A DNA stretch of 64,000 bases from Gorsachius magnificus (taxonomy: Eukaryota; Chordata; Aves; Pelecaniformes; Ardeidae). Below the pieces are notes generated by a model. The model saw only the letters and a program-made list of their open reading frames with translations, was not told the origin of the DNA and did not search any database. Where the stretch lies: assembly GCA_034008185.1 (NCBI GenBank), contig CM067084.1:14155385-14219384 (forward strand). The letters are read 5' to 3'. Positions 1 through 13,984 of the stretch are shown here, one piece after another. Every line of letters starts with the position of its first letter. Positions within the stretch are counted from its first letter, which is position 1. Made by a program: the position numbers and the translations under genes.

Positions 1-3000
1 TTTTCAGGCTTCAACTAGACGGATGAACTGTGTGAACCCAGAAATAGTTGGCAGTGTTAACCAAACCTCAAGCTCTGCAAGATACACCCACCCTTAGCTA
101 AAACTACACATCAAGCCTGAAAATGTTTTGAACATGCAGGCCTTCTCACAGCAGAAAAAAAAAAGAAAAACAACCTCAACAGCATGTGAAAGTCTAAATG
201 TCTTGGACAAAAATATTTATACTTCTATAGAGGCACACTGTTTATCTCCCCAGATTTCACATGGAGAGAGTTGCTGGAATGCTTTCAAATGCAATACAGA
301 GACACCGTTATGCTCTGGGACGCTACGATCATTAAATCTATCCGGAGCTTGGATATGCAGCTTCTTTTAAAAATCTTGACAATGCACACCTTGCTATAAC
401 AGTAATATAAACACCTCAAAAGCACATTTATAATATATGAAAAGCTGATGTCTTATAAACCTTATTTTCGCACCTTACAACCAGGGAGGAAAGTCACGCA
501 CCTTTTCTCCGTAAGGCCAGTTCTCCCCACAACAAAATGAAAGTTAAATCCCCCGCTGGCTTAAAATGATGCAGAACCATACCTCTAGTACATAAGGCCA
601 ACTATGTAAGGTCTACATAAGAGAAGAAAAAACATCTACCACCACTGAAAAACCTGGTGGTACTTATACACTGCTCTTTAGACAACAGGTTTTAAAAGAC
701 TGGCTCACAGGCCTTATTTTCCTACAACAGGATATGAGCAATTCCTATTGATTATATATGGAAGTTACAGACATCCTGGAGAAAGGGAACAGGGCCCCAA
801 AAGTCCTGGCAGGTGTAAGAGCAAAACATTTTCTAAAAATGCTACGGTATGTCCCAGCATTTTATGGGTTGTCATTGTCAGCAAAGTAGAACTGCAGACT
901 TCACGAAAAGCCATTTTAAACAGCGTCTGAATGAATCACTGCCAGATATATGCCCTGGCTAAAGCAGCTCCACAATCTCATTTCAGAGATGTTATTTCCA
1001 AAGAGTTACTTAAAAGGAGTTATAATTATCGAAGAATGTTCCCCCTGCAGACAAAGAAATCCCTCTTCATCTGCTCAGCGCACCCTTTTTCCGCTGTCAA
1101 AAGCACACAGGCATGATGAGAAGAAAAGGGTTATAGCTCTGATGTGCCTTTCAGATATAAGATCTCTCTATATTTCTTTAAAGATACCATTATTTTTACA
1201 TCACCATTATCAAGTCCTATAGAGCTGTATGCTTCATAACTGAATGATACAGAGAAATTAATCTTCTATATGCTTACACGCAATGCTTCTTAGCCTTTAA
1301 ACTATTCTCACTGGAAATGTAGACTTAAGAAAACACAGTTCAAAGCAAGTTGAGGTATCTCCGACCACACTAGGACATGCAGGATATACAGGCAACTGCA
1401 TATTTCTGTTGCTATATGCTACATTGGGCAAAGAAATTCTTAAACCCACTATTTATAACACCAAGGCAGCTAAGAGTAATCTCCTTCAGTGAAAATATCA
1501 GGCAACAATTTTATTTCAAGCATTTTTCTTTGCAAACACTTTTAGTACATTTCTCCTGGAATTACCTTTACTCAGAGGCTCTTAAGACATTTACTAAGCA
1601 AAGGCTGGAAACAAAATCAAGAAATAAAACACTATTTCCTGCCCCACGGGGAGCTACTCTGGACTAATTGGGCAATTACTGTATCACTCCTATCTACTAC
1701 CCAGGGATTAGCCTGCTTTTGCAAGAAGAGTCACTACCGCATGGAGGAAATGCCTAGTCCTCACGTAGTACTTTAAGAGATGCAAGGTTCTCAACGAAGA
1801 TAGATACTTCTTCCATACTTGGCTTGGAAATATAAAACAAAGGCTGCAATAATCCTCTACAAAACCTCGTCATTATTCTGAGAGTTAACGTAAAAGGCTC
1901 AAAAATACAGTTCTGTGGCTTTTATGGCATCATTCTGTGCCCGCACAGGGCATGGGAGCGCAGAGTGACTGCAAAGTAGGCAGAACTCGTCAGGTACCAC
2001 CGGTGCAAGCAGCGATGCAAGGCAAGGGCGGCAGAAACCAAGGAACGTGTGGTCGCTTTCCAACAATGCTGCGCCTGCGTGAGGTACCAAAGCTCATGGA
2101 AAGCAAAACTGATTTCCTGAGAGCCCACGTTCCTAAAGGATGATAATTTTGAGAATACAAGGATATGGGGTTTTTAAGTGCAAAGTTACTGTATTATACA
2201 TGCATTGGGTGCTTAAATCTCTGTGTCATGAGACAGCAGCACTGTTAACCTTTGGTATCTTCCACTAATTTTTCCGATTTTGCTTAGGTTCAGGATGGCT
2301 TTAAAGTAGGACACGAGTTCCATAATTCTTGTAAATGTTTTGGGGTCTTGGTTATTTAGGGCAGTGCCTCAAAGTGCCACTTGCTTACATTAATGTCAAG
2401 TTTGAATAAATCCTCTCTCACTTCCCTTTTTTCAGTTTACCCAGTCTTGAAGCAGTTCATGGGCAGCGATTCAGCAAGTTCAGTGTTATTTATGACATGA
2501 AATGAAGGAACTTCAGAAATAAAAGAGGGAAATACCAAAGACTTTAAAATAATTTAGTCAAAAAGCAATGCACTTTATGTGATGCTCCAATTATATGAAA
2601 TTTCCCCAGAAGGTGAGCCTGGCAGTCTCAAAGTTTGGTACGCTAAAAGTCAACATGTACAAGTCTTCTACACCAAAAATATGCTCCAGACACTTAAACC
2701 TCGAGAGCCACTTCCACTTCTGAAAGAGAAAGAATAAAAACAGACCCCAAATTGACTGAAACTCTTCTTATCCGGACTTCTGGTGGTAATTTTTTAATGT
2801 TCTTTCAACGCAGCACTGAGATGCAAACAAACTCTATCAACAAAGATTTCAGGTTAGTCAGTGAATTCTTTTAGACCTTCTTTCCTCCCTGCAGATGGAC
2901 TACTGCTCTGCTCTATGGATCACTGTCAGGTTACTAACAGTATAGGATAGAGTCCCACGCATATGGTGCAGCTGTTTCGGACAGTATTTATCCCATCTAC

Positions 3001-3784
3001 ATACATCTACAAATAAAGTAAAATGAATCTAGCTTAATAAGACGTGTCTGTTTTAAAATCCCGGTGCATTGTGAAAAACATTTAAGCCACTACAGAAAGG
3101 GCACCAGTGAGAAAGAGCACTCAGATTAATAAAGTTGCAAACCAAACTTTTGTGCCCCATAGGAACGGTTGCTCCTACCTTGAAGCGTAGAGAGATGGTC
3201 TAAATGACTTTTTGAGGTCCCTTCCTTTTTACACAATTCTCTCAGTTACTAGTTTGTAGCACTTACAGGCATCATGGTAGTTCCTACAAATATTTAGTGG
3301 AAATATACTTGCCAAGAACAAAAACAAACAAACAAATAAAAAGGTAGGAAAAACCCCATAGAAGCAATGCATTCTGCTTGAGACACTTCTGTAGATCAGT
3401 TGTTTGTGAGTTTCATCTCAAAATCTGAACATGGCAATCTAAATATTAGAGGAAAGAGAAGAAAAACACAGAAAAGTTAAACCTAATGCTCTAAAGACAG
3501 GGTGCCTCAGGTTGGATGAAACAGTGCCCAGAAAAGGAAATAAAAGGGTGCTCAGGTGTGCTCCCATCAAAATCAATGAGCGGTCTGATTTAAAAATCAC
3601 AACACTGAGTTAATGCCACCTCAACTCAGTTGGTTACAGGTTATCTACCTTGAGGCTCTTCCTACAGTCAAAAAAAAAAAAATGGGATATTCACCCTCTG
3701 CAGATGCCTTGCTCTCCTCTTCAATAAATGGAGCCCACCTGACTCATCCGGATTAGTGTCCTCGCTTTTAGATAACTTTGGGTT

Positions 3785-3808
3785 AAAAAAAAAAAAAAAA
3801 AAAAAAAA
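3785..3808. repeat. Homopolymer (A)24
   Basis: An uninterrupted run of 24 A. No AATAAA lies within 10-30 bases upstream, so it does not look like the tail of a processed copy. Confidence 0.95.
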
Positions 3809-4031
3809 GAATGCCCACCAAAGCAATCCACACACTGTCATTAAACAAAATGTGTGGGAGGCCAAGGAACTCAATCTCCACACACCGAAGGCTGCCCCAA
3901 ACCACAAAGCCTGTTCATCTCAGTATAGACTTATTTGAAAGGTGGTTACAGAAAGCCCTCGGGGAATAATGACTGCACTAATCAGCACCTATTTGTTTAC
4001 AAGAAGTGAGAGAAAGACCAAGAATGGAATA

Positions 4032-4034
<3 letters not shown>

Positions 4035-4068
<34 letters not shown>
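4035..4068. repeat. Homopolymer (T)34
   Basis: An uninterrupted run of 34 T, the longest homopolymer in the window, about 226 bases downstream of the A24 run. Together they form an inverted A/T pair. No rc poly-A signal is present on the right flank. Confidence 0.95.
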
Positions 4069-4071
<3 letters not shown>

Positions 4072-7000
4072 GCAGAGGTCATAGCTGAAGGGCATTTGTT
4101 AAAAAGAAGGGCCTTGCCAAGGGTCCAAAAGGGAGGTCACTGGGCAATTACCACAGCGAGCCCCACTCACCTAGAGGTTTGAAATCTATGCTAGTTCATT
4201 ATATTTTCATTCCCCCTATGTGTGGAGGTACACAGCCATCCAGAAATACACACACACAAAAAAAAGCATGCAAAAATGTTAAGGTTGTCTTCCATCCCAT
4301 TTCTTCAGACTTCGTTCTAGCAGGAAATACTGTGGGCGGCTTTTAAATCAGTTCTCCTATGTCAGGCAGATTAGACAGCAAAAAGCAGAGCACAAAGAGA
4401 CAAACAAAAGCTGACTTTCACCTAGCCTCAGAGAAAACGGGCACAGCAGTCATCCCAAGGCAGGGAGTCCTGCTTCCGACTGGGAGCTGTAGCCTACGCA
4501 AGTTGGCGATCGCTGCTACATAAAGCTTGACTGAGCATGCTGCCAAAAATGCTGAAGAGCAGTAGGACCCTTCAAAAGAGAAAGCAGCTCAGCTATTGCA
4601 TTGAAGATCTACATCAGTGGCTTTTGCTGGGATGGTGCTTCCCGTTTCAGAGTTAGCTGTGAAAAAACATAACATCTGGGCCAAATGATGCAAAGTGACC
4701 TCCACGGATCAATGGCATTACTCTCTAACTTGGAGCGAAATTTGGCTCGCTGGAGCTTTGATTACAAGGTGAAGATTTTAGAGCTCTCCATTTTGTCAAG
4801 ATCCTGAGAAGAAGTTACCACAGAAGGAACCAAAACTCTCATGTCGCTATTACATGCTATCTACAATGCTGGTTGAAAATAAGCCAAACGCTGCCAGGTT
4901 GTACATCGGTAATGGCTTCTGTAGTTACTGACACATAACACTGCTGGAGTGTAGCGAGTTTAGGAATTCTTGTATCACTACTCCTGACTGGGAAAATGAA
5001 TCCCGGAAGGTTTCAGAGTTTTGATAAAATTTTCCTTGCGTTTTTGGAATAGAGGACCGCTGAATTACTTGAATGTGCTTAACCACTCCGGTATTATCAA
5101 TTCCCTGCCTTGTTTCTCACTCAGATACACTTCAGAGTTAAATACAGTGTTCTTCGCTTGGCTGCAAATACCTGTATGCATTAACAAGATGTCTGGATTA
5201 CAGCAAATGCTGCCCTTCTCAGTTTCCTTGTTTATTAAACTGCTCAACAGTTCATGTACATTATGTGAACTCTTCCTGGGGGATTTGGGTTTGAATTATA
5301 CATGACTCTTCACATCTCTAGTCACTAATACAATGCTTTTTACATTTTTCAGTAGTTGCTTCATTCATTAACTCCCTAAACCCAACTTCTTTACATTAAA
5401 ACGTATCATTTCTGCTCTTGCTATCCTCCATTTTCTTCATTTTTAGAAAGAAACGGTAAAATTGAGCTGTAGCTGTCAAAAGTCACGACTTGAAAGAACC
5501 TGTTACATAAGCAAATAGTAAGTATTTACATACTCATGATGTGCAGATGGTTAATCTTCAAAATGCCTTTGTCTGGCATACAATATCAGCCAAATGCTCT
5601 GATGGCAAAACTTTACCGGTTTTATTGGAGTTACACAAGTCCAAATAGAAGGAACTGGAGAAACTGACCCAAAAGAGGCAGAAATCTGGAACTGTAAAAG
5701 AGATGACTTCTGTAATCCTGCATCTTGGGCCAAGGTAGACTGATGCTGGGCTTCAAAATGAAATGAAATTGGTGCCTGAACCACATAGGGCTACACGGGT
5801 GCTTTGTTTCAGTGGGGTTTTCAGAGCACTTGCTGAATCGGAGGGAATGAGGGCTGGGGCTGGATACCATGCGGGGCCTCTCCACGTCGAACCTTTCAGA
5901 ATGACAGATACTGACTTAGAAACAGACTGATTGCCTATGATAATCAAAGAAGGTTACATTTACAATAGGGCTAAGGGTTGGGGCAGACCCAAAAAATAAC
6001 ATGAGGAAAAAAGCAACCTCAGAGAAGACAGATAGAAGATCCAAGAACCTGGGCTGCTCCAGTCACCGCTGTCTGCCATCCTTTGGAAATGGAATGGAGA
6101 GGTAATGGCAGACCACCACCTTTGGTCACAGACAGAGAAGGTTTATTCATAACCCTTCCAGCAATTTGTCTATCAGCTAAAAATCCACCTGTATCGACCC
6201 AGTAGCCCAAGGGGACTCTTCCCTGACTATGGTGGCTCCCAGATTACTCACAGCCCCGGGCAATCCCTGAAGCCATCACATTCACTCATCGACACTCTGC
6301 CCTCTCTTTCACCACCAGAATCGGAGCTTTTCCCAGCATTTTGTGCTGCTGAGCCCTTTCAAAAGGCTGCTTGGCATCTCTCAATCTATTGCCTTCGGTA
6401 TCTCCTAAACAGCACGGTGAGAAGTACCATACAATTTATAGACTCTCCACAGACAGAAAAATCCAGATACAAATAGCAGAGGTGTATAATGAGACAGGAC
6501 GCTTCCCTACAGTGGTTAGGACAAGTTTAGCAGGTCCAGCTAAGCAAACACAGCTTTCCCAAATAAAATACACACACTGTGACCCTGTGACTCCACACTG
6601 AGGTTTCCTGCTATCCTGGCAAGACTGTCTAGTTCTTGGGTTGTTCCCTACACTGTTATTAGTTCAGCCCTGTCTGTCCTGGCTGAAAACTCATCTCTGT
6701 GATGTCGAAATATGTTCTTACACCATTTACACATAGACTAAAGCAAAACGCAGCTCTGGAGAAGGCAAGGGATCTGTAGTTTTAGTGCCTGTTACCAGGC
6801 TCTGATTATCTCTCAGCTTCCCCATAGCACTGGCTGCAACCTGTGAGAACCGCGCGTTGTCCTAATTTCATTAGGCTTTTACCTCCTGACTCCTGCTACA
6901 CGTTAGCTATCATAGTTTGTTTTTCCCTTGCGAAGAGGCTTTGTGAAAGCTGAAGCTGCAGTCTGGATTCACCCTGCACGAATACACTGCAGTAATCTAT

Positions 7001-8179
7001 ACGGATAAAGCACTCTGGGTCCGCACCAGGGTGCCCTTGTGATGTGCTCCTCAGCCGCGACAGTAATATGGATAAGAGACAGCAAAGCCGCTGAGCAGCA
7101 CGTACAAGACACAGATTCATTCACTCTAATTAGACTTAGGTCTTCCCTGCCCCCCTTTTATGTCATGAAAAGAGAGAAAGACAACTACAAGAGGCTTCAC
7201 CATTCAGACATTATACAAACTACCAAGCACTGTATGAACTGGTACTCAGGGGCCGTATCATGATCTACAGACTAATGGGCTTTGCTGGAACAAGAGAAAA
7301 ACAGTGCAATAAATGTTGACAAAACAAGACATGCATTCCCACCTTTCCTCTAGGTGAGGAGGATTTAGGCTGGCTACACAGCTTGAATATGGATGGTTAC
7401 ATACACACATATGCTGAGAAATAATAATAATCATCTGTCTAGAAAGGAAGGAGGTTAACAGTAGCACAGATCAATTCCAGCTCATTTCAGAACTATTCTG
7501 TATATGCTGAAAAGAAACATACACAGACACAAAGAAAAAAGGTGAGGGGATTGTGAATTTAACCACCTAGGTTTTGGTCAGTATTAAAAGGTGATGAAGA
7601 AGGGTAATCACAGCCTTATAAGCTGGTCAAGAGAGACTGATGGTGACAAACTACAGGTCTTTTTTTTTTTTTCCCCATAAGGTAAGTTGAGGAGAAAAGC
7701 TAATGTGATGAATGCGTTGGCTGTTAATGCCAAATTCCGTAGGCAACGGCCTGAAATTTAATCCTACGAATCGCTAAAAGGAAAATGTTTGGTTGAAACA
7801 GTTTGCTCTCAGAAGCGCTCCCCCCTCCCGCCCCAAGTCTGTTCCTGAATGAGCTGCTGTGGCTCAGCACAGCAACAAAACAGATTAACTGTTAGATAAT
7901 CTGCTTTGGGGGGGCAGTGGTACCCACTAGCTATGCCACACTCTGCTAAAAGCACATAGCATAAAGAGTCACAAATACAAGGCTGGACAGTCTGGTCCTC
8001 CTCTTGCCTTTGCACTGAGTTTGGAAGCATTTTTTTTTTCTCCAGCCAAAAAAGGCAAAAGGATTTCACATGGTGACAGTCAGCTCTTTGCTTAAAGTGC
8101 CCACATAGCACATGGATGCTGCTCTCTGATTTAAGGGATTATTCTAGACCCGTAAGCAATGCATATTATAAAATCGTGC

Positions 8180-8222
8180 CTTAAAAAAAAAACAAAACCA
8201 AACCCAAACCAAAAAACCAAAT
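8180..8222. repeat. A/C-rich low-complexity tract
   Basis: An A run followed by irregular CAAA/CCAAA units. Similar tracts recur at 17008-17080 and 45536-45580. Confidence 0.7.
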
Positions 8223-10412
8223 CACTAAAACCCACTTTTCTTTACTTCTAAAAGCATAAACCTGTGTGTATGCTTTTTATGTTCTGAAGTAGAGTTTAAC
8301 TCCGGTGGCATGTCTTTTTTTTTTTTTTTCATTTTGCTTTCAGCAGCTTTTTATTAGCTAAGCCTATTCTTCTCTATCCTTGCAGTGATCCTTTTCAATT
8401 GGTTTTATTTCTTGGTGTCAAGTCAATGTAAATGGCTGTTGCTGAATTAGAGAGATCTGCTTTTCTCCACCCAAAGAAGTGATTTAAATCATAAAGCACC
8501 TTCCAGGAAAGAAGCAGGCAACCAAGCACAGCAGCTGCTGCTTTTCCAGAGCAGCTGGACAGCAACAAGCTGAAAACCCTACAGCAATACATTGGCTTTT
8601 CAAAATTAGGATCCGAGTTTGCTTTTTGTAATTTATCACATTTACACAGGTGCTAAGAATCTTGATTTGTTTTGTCTGGGTTTCAGAAATAAACCATTAT
8701 TCTGGGTGATGGTAAGTATTTTGTAAGTATTACAAAGTACAGTGAGGTCCACGTTCCTAGGTGCAAAAGGGAAAGGAGAAGTGCACAAAGGTACTATGAA
8801 GTACGTGATTCTGAAAGTCATACCTCAGGCTTTCCCATACCACATTTCACAATAGAGGAGGTTTTTATGGATTTAGGCAGTCATTGCAGAATTATTTAAG
8901 TGAAGGTTTCACCTTATTGATTTTTAGTTCAACAACTCATTTATTGTAATCCTAAACTGAGGATAAGGGCCCCACTACTTTTAGCTCATCTAATGTCCCA
9001 TTTATTAGTTTCTTTACCGGCACATGACTTGCCCATAGGCTGTTCTTTCTAGATTTTTTTGTTTGTTTCACTTTTATCTCTCTGGCATATATGCATTATA
9101 ATATTAAAGTCAAACATTTTCACAGGCCTGCCTTCCTGCTACTTTGCACCTGAAGAAAGCTGTCATTAAGAGGTCCTGCCCTACTCTGTCTCTGTCCTGA
9201 GGACTCAAGCAGTGATATCTTCACAACCCTATATTCTGGGGTTCCATCTTTGAAGATCCCTACAGCCAGGAGACCTGGTGCTACGCCAGTGCACGGGAGC
9301 CCAGGTTGCAAGTGCAGGGTGACACTCGGCACTGTCTGCACAGTGACACTCGCTGTGCGTGGGCTGTAGGTTCTCCATGCAACAAACCTGCATGCTTGCT
9401 GGAAACCTCCCAAACACCTAGGAAGGCCCTGGCCTAAGACTGGTCCACAAGGACTGTGCAAATGAGGGAACTTCCACCGTAAGCCAAATCACTCTGTGAT
9501 TTGTAGAGCACCTCCTCCCAAGCTCGCTTCCCTGCAGTGGCATTAAATCCATCTAAAACTAGAAAAGTAGTGATCCAGGCCCTAATTGTCAGTGCAAACT
9601 CTTTTACCATTGTTTAGGCTGTAATGTTACGTGCTGGAGGGTATGGAAGGCATCTCAGAACAGAGTCACTGAAATCCTGAAGAACTGACAAATACTGACA
9701 AAACAGTTGACTATGTTGTCTAATACAGAGAAGTAAGTACAAGAAGAATTTTTAAGGACAGCCTAAGGAACTGATTTAGTGCATAAGCAGGGCCGCCAGA
9801 ATACAGCTGAATAACAGTGCTGACATCTGCTGCGTGCGTGATGTGCCCAGATGTGTGAAATAAAACAGAGCTGCAGGTAAAATGACCTTCAAGCTACAGT
9901 ACAAGAACATCATCCACGCAACATATTTATGGAGGGGCTCGAGAGACAGGCAAGCAGGTGCACATCTGGCACTCATTAAGAGTTAGTGCCTGCGATGAGT
10001 CAGAATCCTTGACCATTAATCCCAGAAATTCCCTGTTACAAAAGATGTTCAGTCATTTGGCCAGATGTTTCTTACACAGCCTTTAAAATGAACTGCCCTG
10101 TGTCTGCATCGTAAATATTTGACTGTCTTAGTCATTCAACAATGGAAATTCATTTAGCCAACAGCTTGTTAATAAAAAGACAAACAAACATACAGCTTCC
10201 TAGGGATGTTTTGGTTCTTTGCCATGCAAAAATTACAGGCAACATTCAATGAAACAATACAGTTTCATATTTTTCTTGTAGGGGAGCCATGAATTTATAC
10301 TGTCATAAAACCAGCTCTGAAATCACAAAAACATTCTCTTCAGTTTAGCTAAAGTTGTGTAATTAATTTTCTATCTGATGCCTTTAGTGATAGAGAAATG
10401 TACTCGTGTAAT

Positions 10413-10516
10413 TATAGAACCATAGAACCGTTTAGGTTGGAAAAGACCTTTAAGACCATGGAGTCCAACCGTTAACCTAACCCTGCCATCCCACCACTAA
10501 ACCATGTTCCTAAGCA
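10413..10516 (-). mobile_element. CR1 LINE, 3' end fragment (copy A)
   Basis: About 100 bases of CR1 3' terminal sequence in reverse orientation. The left end carries two degenerate copies of the 8-base CR1 terminal repeat (ATAGAACC-type), followed by the TTTAGGTTGG and GAGTCCAACC blocks and the CCACTAAACCATG block. These blocks are shared almost base for base with the copies at 17952 and 20154, so the three belong to one subfamily, resembling the avian CR1-Y type. The element is severely 5'-truncated, as is normal for CR1, and has no coding capacity. Confidence 0.88.
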
Positions 10517-12969
10517 ATTAGGTCAGGCAACCAAATAGCTTTTTAAAAATTAACCCCAGCTCCACCCAATGTAGCACATACATTTTTTTCTAACAATGCC
10601 AATAATAGTTCTGAACAAACAGATTCAGAAAGTGAAAGCAGAGATTACACTAAATGGAAAAAAATCTCTAATGGTGCTTCACAGAGTTCAGAAATCTGAG
10701 AGACGCTCATTTCCAATGTTGAAAGGAAAAACAAACCAGATCCTATTCCTCTTGGAAAGAAAATGCCTTGACTTCAATGGAAACAGAGTCAAGTTGCATG
10801 TGTGCAACTTTTCTTCCACCGCAGTTTAACTGCTGGACCATGGCTGATATCTCCGTAAGTATATAGTTCAGTTGTTCCTGGCTGCACAGAGCCTGCAAAG
10901 TTCCTGCACTTTTGCATCATTAATGTACACAATGGGTTCTGAGCCAAGTTGTTGGATCTGAAAACAATCAGCCTCTGAGAATTAAGTCCTTATCTAAGCA
11001 GAAAGGAAAGATACCACCCACAGGGCCAAGTTTCCAAAGATCCCCCAAACCAATTTTAAAAGCTAGTCCAAAACAGTCTTTCTTATGGTCAAATGTCTTC
11101 TGTAGTCAAGACGTTCTTAAGTTAGACATATCTATAGATCCTCAAAACTTTAGCTGGGGTTCTAGTCCAACCCCTTCGTGGTCAAGCAAGATTTTTATGC
11201 TAATTTCAGTCTAAGGTAGGAGAAATCCTGGATGAACCCCTGCTACCCATCTGCCATGCACCTATCACGCCTCAGCCATGAGGGCTCAGGCATTCTGCAT
11301 TTGTGGACCCATGTGTAAGTTGCTGCACAAGTTGCTATCTGACTTCTGCGCGTCTATGCGTGTGGCCTTCAAGGTTTTCTATAGTGGTTTTTCTTCAAAA
11401 CATTAGCAGGCAACCTCTCAGATACCTCAAAATCTGGTTAAGGTGTTGCTTTTTTTTTTTTTTTTCTGTTTAAAAAGCAATTAACCAGCCAAAACACTCA
11501 CAATGAAATCAGGACTGCCACAGGTAGGAAAACTACCATCCTCCTCTCTTCTAAGCTAAGGAGATTTATCGCACGGGATTCTTCATCCCCATATAAAAGT
11601 TACCTTTCTTCTGTAACACACTACAAAAATCTTTTCAGTGCTGAGGCTCCTTGCACATGGTGAAAGCCAGAGAGAGATGCAAAACCTAATACCCAAGCAC
11701 TATGGTCCCTTCAATGAGGTCTGAAGAAAAGTGTTTAAATCTCTCACTCTCAGGACACTGGTTCAACAAAACAGAAAGTTGAGAGCAGCCCACTCAGCTA
11801 CTCAACCTAATTCTTCAGTTTCCTCCTCCCGGCTGAACAGCCTAGCAGGACAAAGTAGGTAAACAGACTGGGAGCAGCTGGACTGCAAGAGGATTTGGAC
11901 CACACCTTGTACTAAGTGTCTTACATTTTCATCTTTTGTGGATATAATGCATTTCAAACAAGCAAATGCATGAGGTAGGAGGGGGGAAAAAAAAAGAAAA
12001 AGAAAAAAGAGATTGCTGCTTCTGTGCCCAGTATCACCACACAGAAGTTTGACGTCAATAAATGAAGTTTTGTTAGTCAGGAAATAGAAGGCTGACAGAA
12101 GTTCTGAGATAGAAAGGGTGTATTTTATGAAAAATTTGCAAGAGATATATTCAATGACATTTTTCATCACATTGTGTTTCACTGTGTTACACTAAGCTCT
12201 CTAAAAACATCCACTGTAAATAGTTTTCAGTATTTTACTTTTTGAAGGCGTTTGCAGTGCTGTTTAGGAATCTAGTGTTTAGTAAGTCCAGCGTTCCCTA
12301 GAGTGCAAAAAGCCAAAGCACTATGGACAGCAAAGGCTTTCCCAACTTCTGCTAAGTTGCATTTGATGACCTCGATGTCATGTCATTTTGGCCACTACCA
12401 ATAGACCTGTTCTCCATAACTACATAAGTATCTGGCGTAGTTTTCAATTTCAATACTGTGTATTAATCTAGACAGTCTAATTAGTCTTTCTCGTAACAGT
12501 TTTCAAGGAGCTTCTGATGTAGGATGAAAATACCAGATGGATCAATTTCCATTTAAACCATAATGTTGCAGCTAAACAGAGCATAAGGGTGTCATTCAAA
12601 TTTTGGGCCTAATCCTGCCACCTCTGCTGTGCTCTGGGAAGAATCTGACTGAATGAATAACTATTGAGCATGAAGCAGGTGACAAAGTATGGTATTTTAT
12701 GACTAATAAAAAAGAATTTATCCTACCTTTGTGTTTCTCCGTCTGCTACGCTATCGTTAACTGAGTAATGGAAGATAGCTCTGTACATGTTTATTTTCCT
12801 AGATCTACTATGCAAACAAAAAATCAGCCTTCCAATGTCCACTGAAGAATGCACAGAGAAAACCTGTATACTTCCCATTTCTCTGCCTACTTTCATCCCA
12901 CTATCCTGTTATTAGTAAGATGGACTTAAAAGGCCAGTTTTCTCTGTTGGGACAAAGCACAAACTAAAC
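10517..12969. other. Gene-free intronic stretch
   Basis: No exon or transposon recognised. It contains a T16 run (11450-11465) and a purine-rich tract at about 11976-12013. Short open frames on either strand look like chance. Confidence 0.55.
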
Positions 12970-13277
12970 CATTTCCCAAGCACAAATACAGGCTGGGTGG
13001 AGAACGGATTGAGAGCAGCCCTGAGGAGCAGGACTTGAGGGTGTTGGTTGGTGAGAAGCTCAATGTGACCTGACATGCTTGCAGCCCAGAAAGCCAACCG
13101 TATCCTGGGCCGCATCAAAAGCGGTGTGGCCAGCAGGTCAGGGGAGGTGATTCTGCCCCTCTACTCCGCTCTGGTGAGGCCCCACCTGGAGCCCTGCGTC
13201 CAGCTCTGGAGCCCCCAATGTAAGAAGGACATGGACCTGTTGGAGTGAGTCTGGAGAAGGGCCACGAAAATGATCAG
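12970..13277 (+). mobile_element. CR1 LINE, internal ORF2 fragment
   Basis: About 300 bases of CR1 ORF2 in forward orientation, between the reverse-transcriptase core and the C-terminal domain. Recognisable translated blocks are the [14 protein letters not shown] block, [21 protein letters not shown] and CVQLWSPQ. At least one in-frame stop (in the GACCTGACATG part) breaks the frame. The copy is truncated at both ends. Loss of the 3' end is unusual, because CR1 insertions are primed from the 3' end, so a later deletion or rearrangement is implied. It lacks the block set of copies A-C and is not their continuation. Confidence 0.85.
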
Positions 13278-13962
13278 ATCATGTTTTCCATGTTCTAGAT
13301 TAAAAGAGCATTAGTCCATCTTTCCTAAATCATTTAGCCTTCAAAATAAGATGCAGCAGAACTTCACATTTTAATACCAGCTTAGATCAGGCTATTCAGA
13401 GTAGAGGACAGACAAACAGGGAGTGTATCAAGACAAAGAAAGCAATTGTGGAACTGTACCATAATTCTAATTACTGACAACGGACATATTAACCACATCA
13501 AGTACACAAATTAATATTATAGTGGTTCATCACATTATGCTCTAATGGCAGAAGACCTCTTCTGAATCTTGAGTCTTGAAACTGAAGTACCCTGAAAACA
13601 TTGAGTCAACAAAATTCATGAGATGAATAAGAAGAAACAGCTTTTATTGTAAAATTACACTAAGGAAATAATTCTCTGCACTGTCTAGAACCAAGTCCCC
13701 TATCAATACTTTCACATCTATCACAAGGCACTTTTTCAGCAGGGAAAAAAAAAGCAAGGTAATGTAACTTGCAGTAGGATTCAACAGCAACAGGATTCCC
13801 TCTCTGATAGTAGAAATTTTCTTTGCAATCACCTTGAATAAGAGTTAAGGGCCATAAAATTGAAAAGGCCAAAGATATCATTTATGAGCTGAGAGGATTT
13901 CAGGTTTTTGTGTTAGGAGAAATAAAATTCTTCATGCCTTTATTTTAATTTCCAAAGCACAT

Positions 13963-13984
13963 GGGGTGGGGGGGGTGGGGTGGG
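13963..13984 (+). other. Intronic G-quadruplex motif
   Basis: G runs of 4, 8, 4 and 3 separated by single T residues meet the strict quadruplex pattern on the plus strand. Relative to RNF150 this is the template strand, so the nascent RNA is C-rich here. Confidence 0.75.

Larger units (their letters stand above)
1..10412. other. Gene-free intronic stretch
   Basis: AT-rich sequence with no supported exon and no recognised transposon. It holds long A and T homopolymers (3785-3808, 4035-4068) and shorter T runs near 7660 and 8317. An A/C-rich tract lies at about 8180-8222. Short open frames occur on both strands but look like chance. Confidence 0.6.

Noticed and set aside
3723..3808. AATAAA followed by A24 as a processed pseudogene tail
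   Set aside because: The signal is about 56 bases from the A run, too far for normal polyadenylation. No gene-like sequence precedes it and no target duplication was seen.
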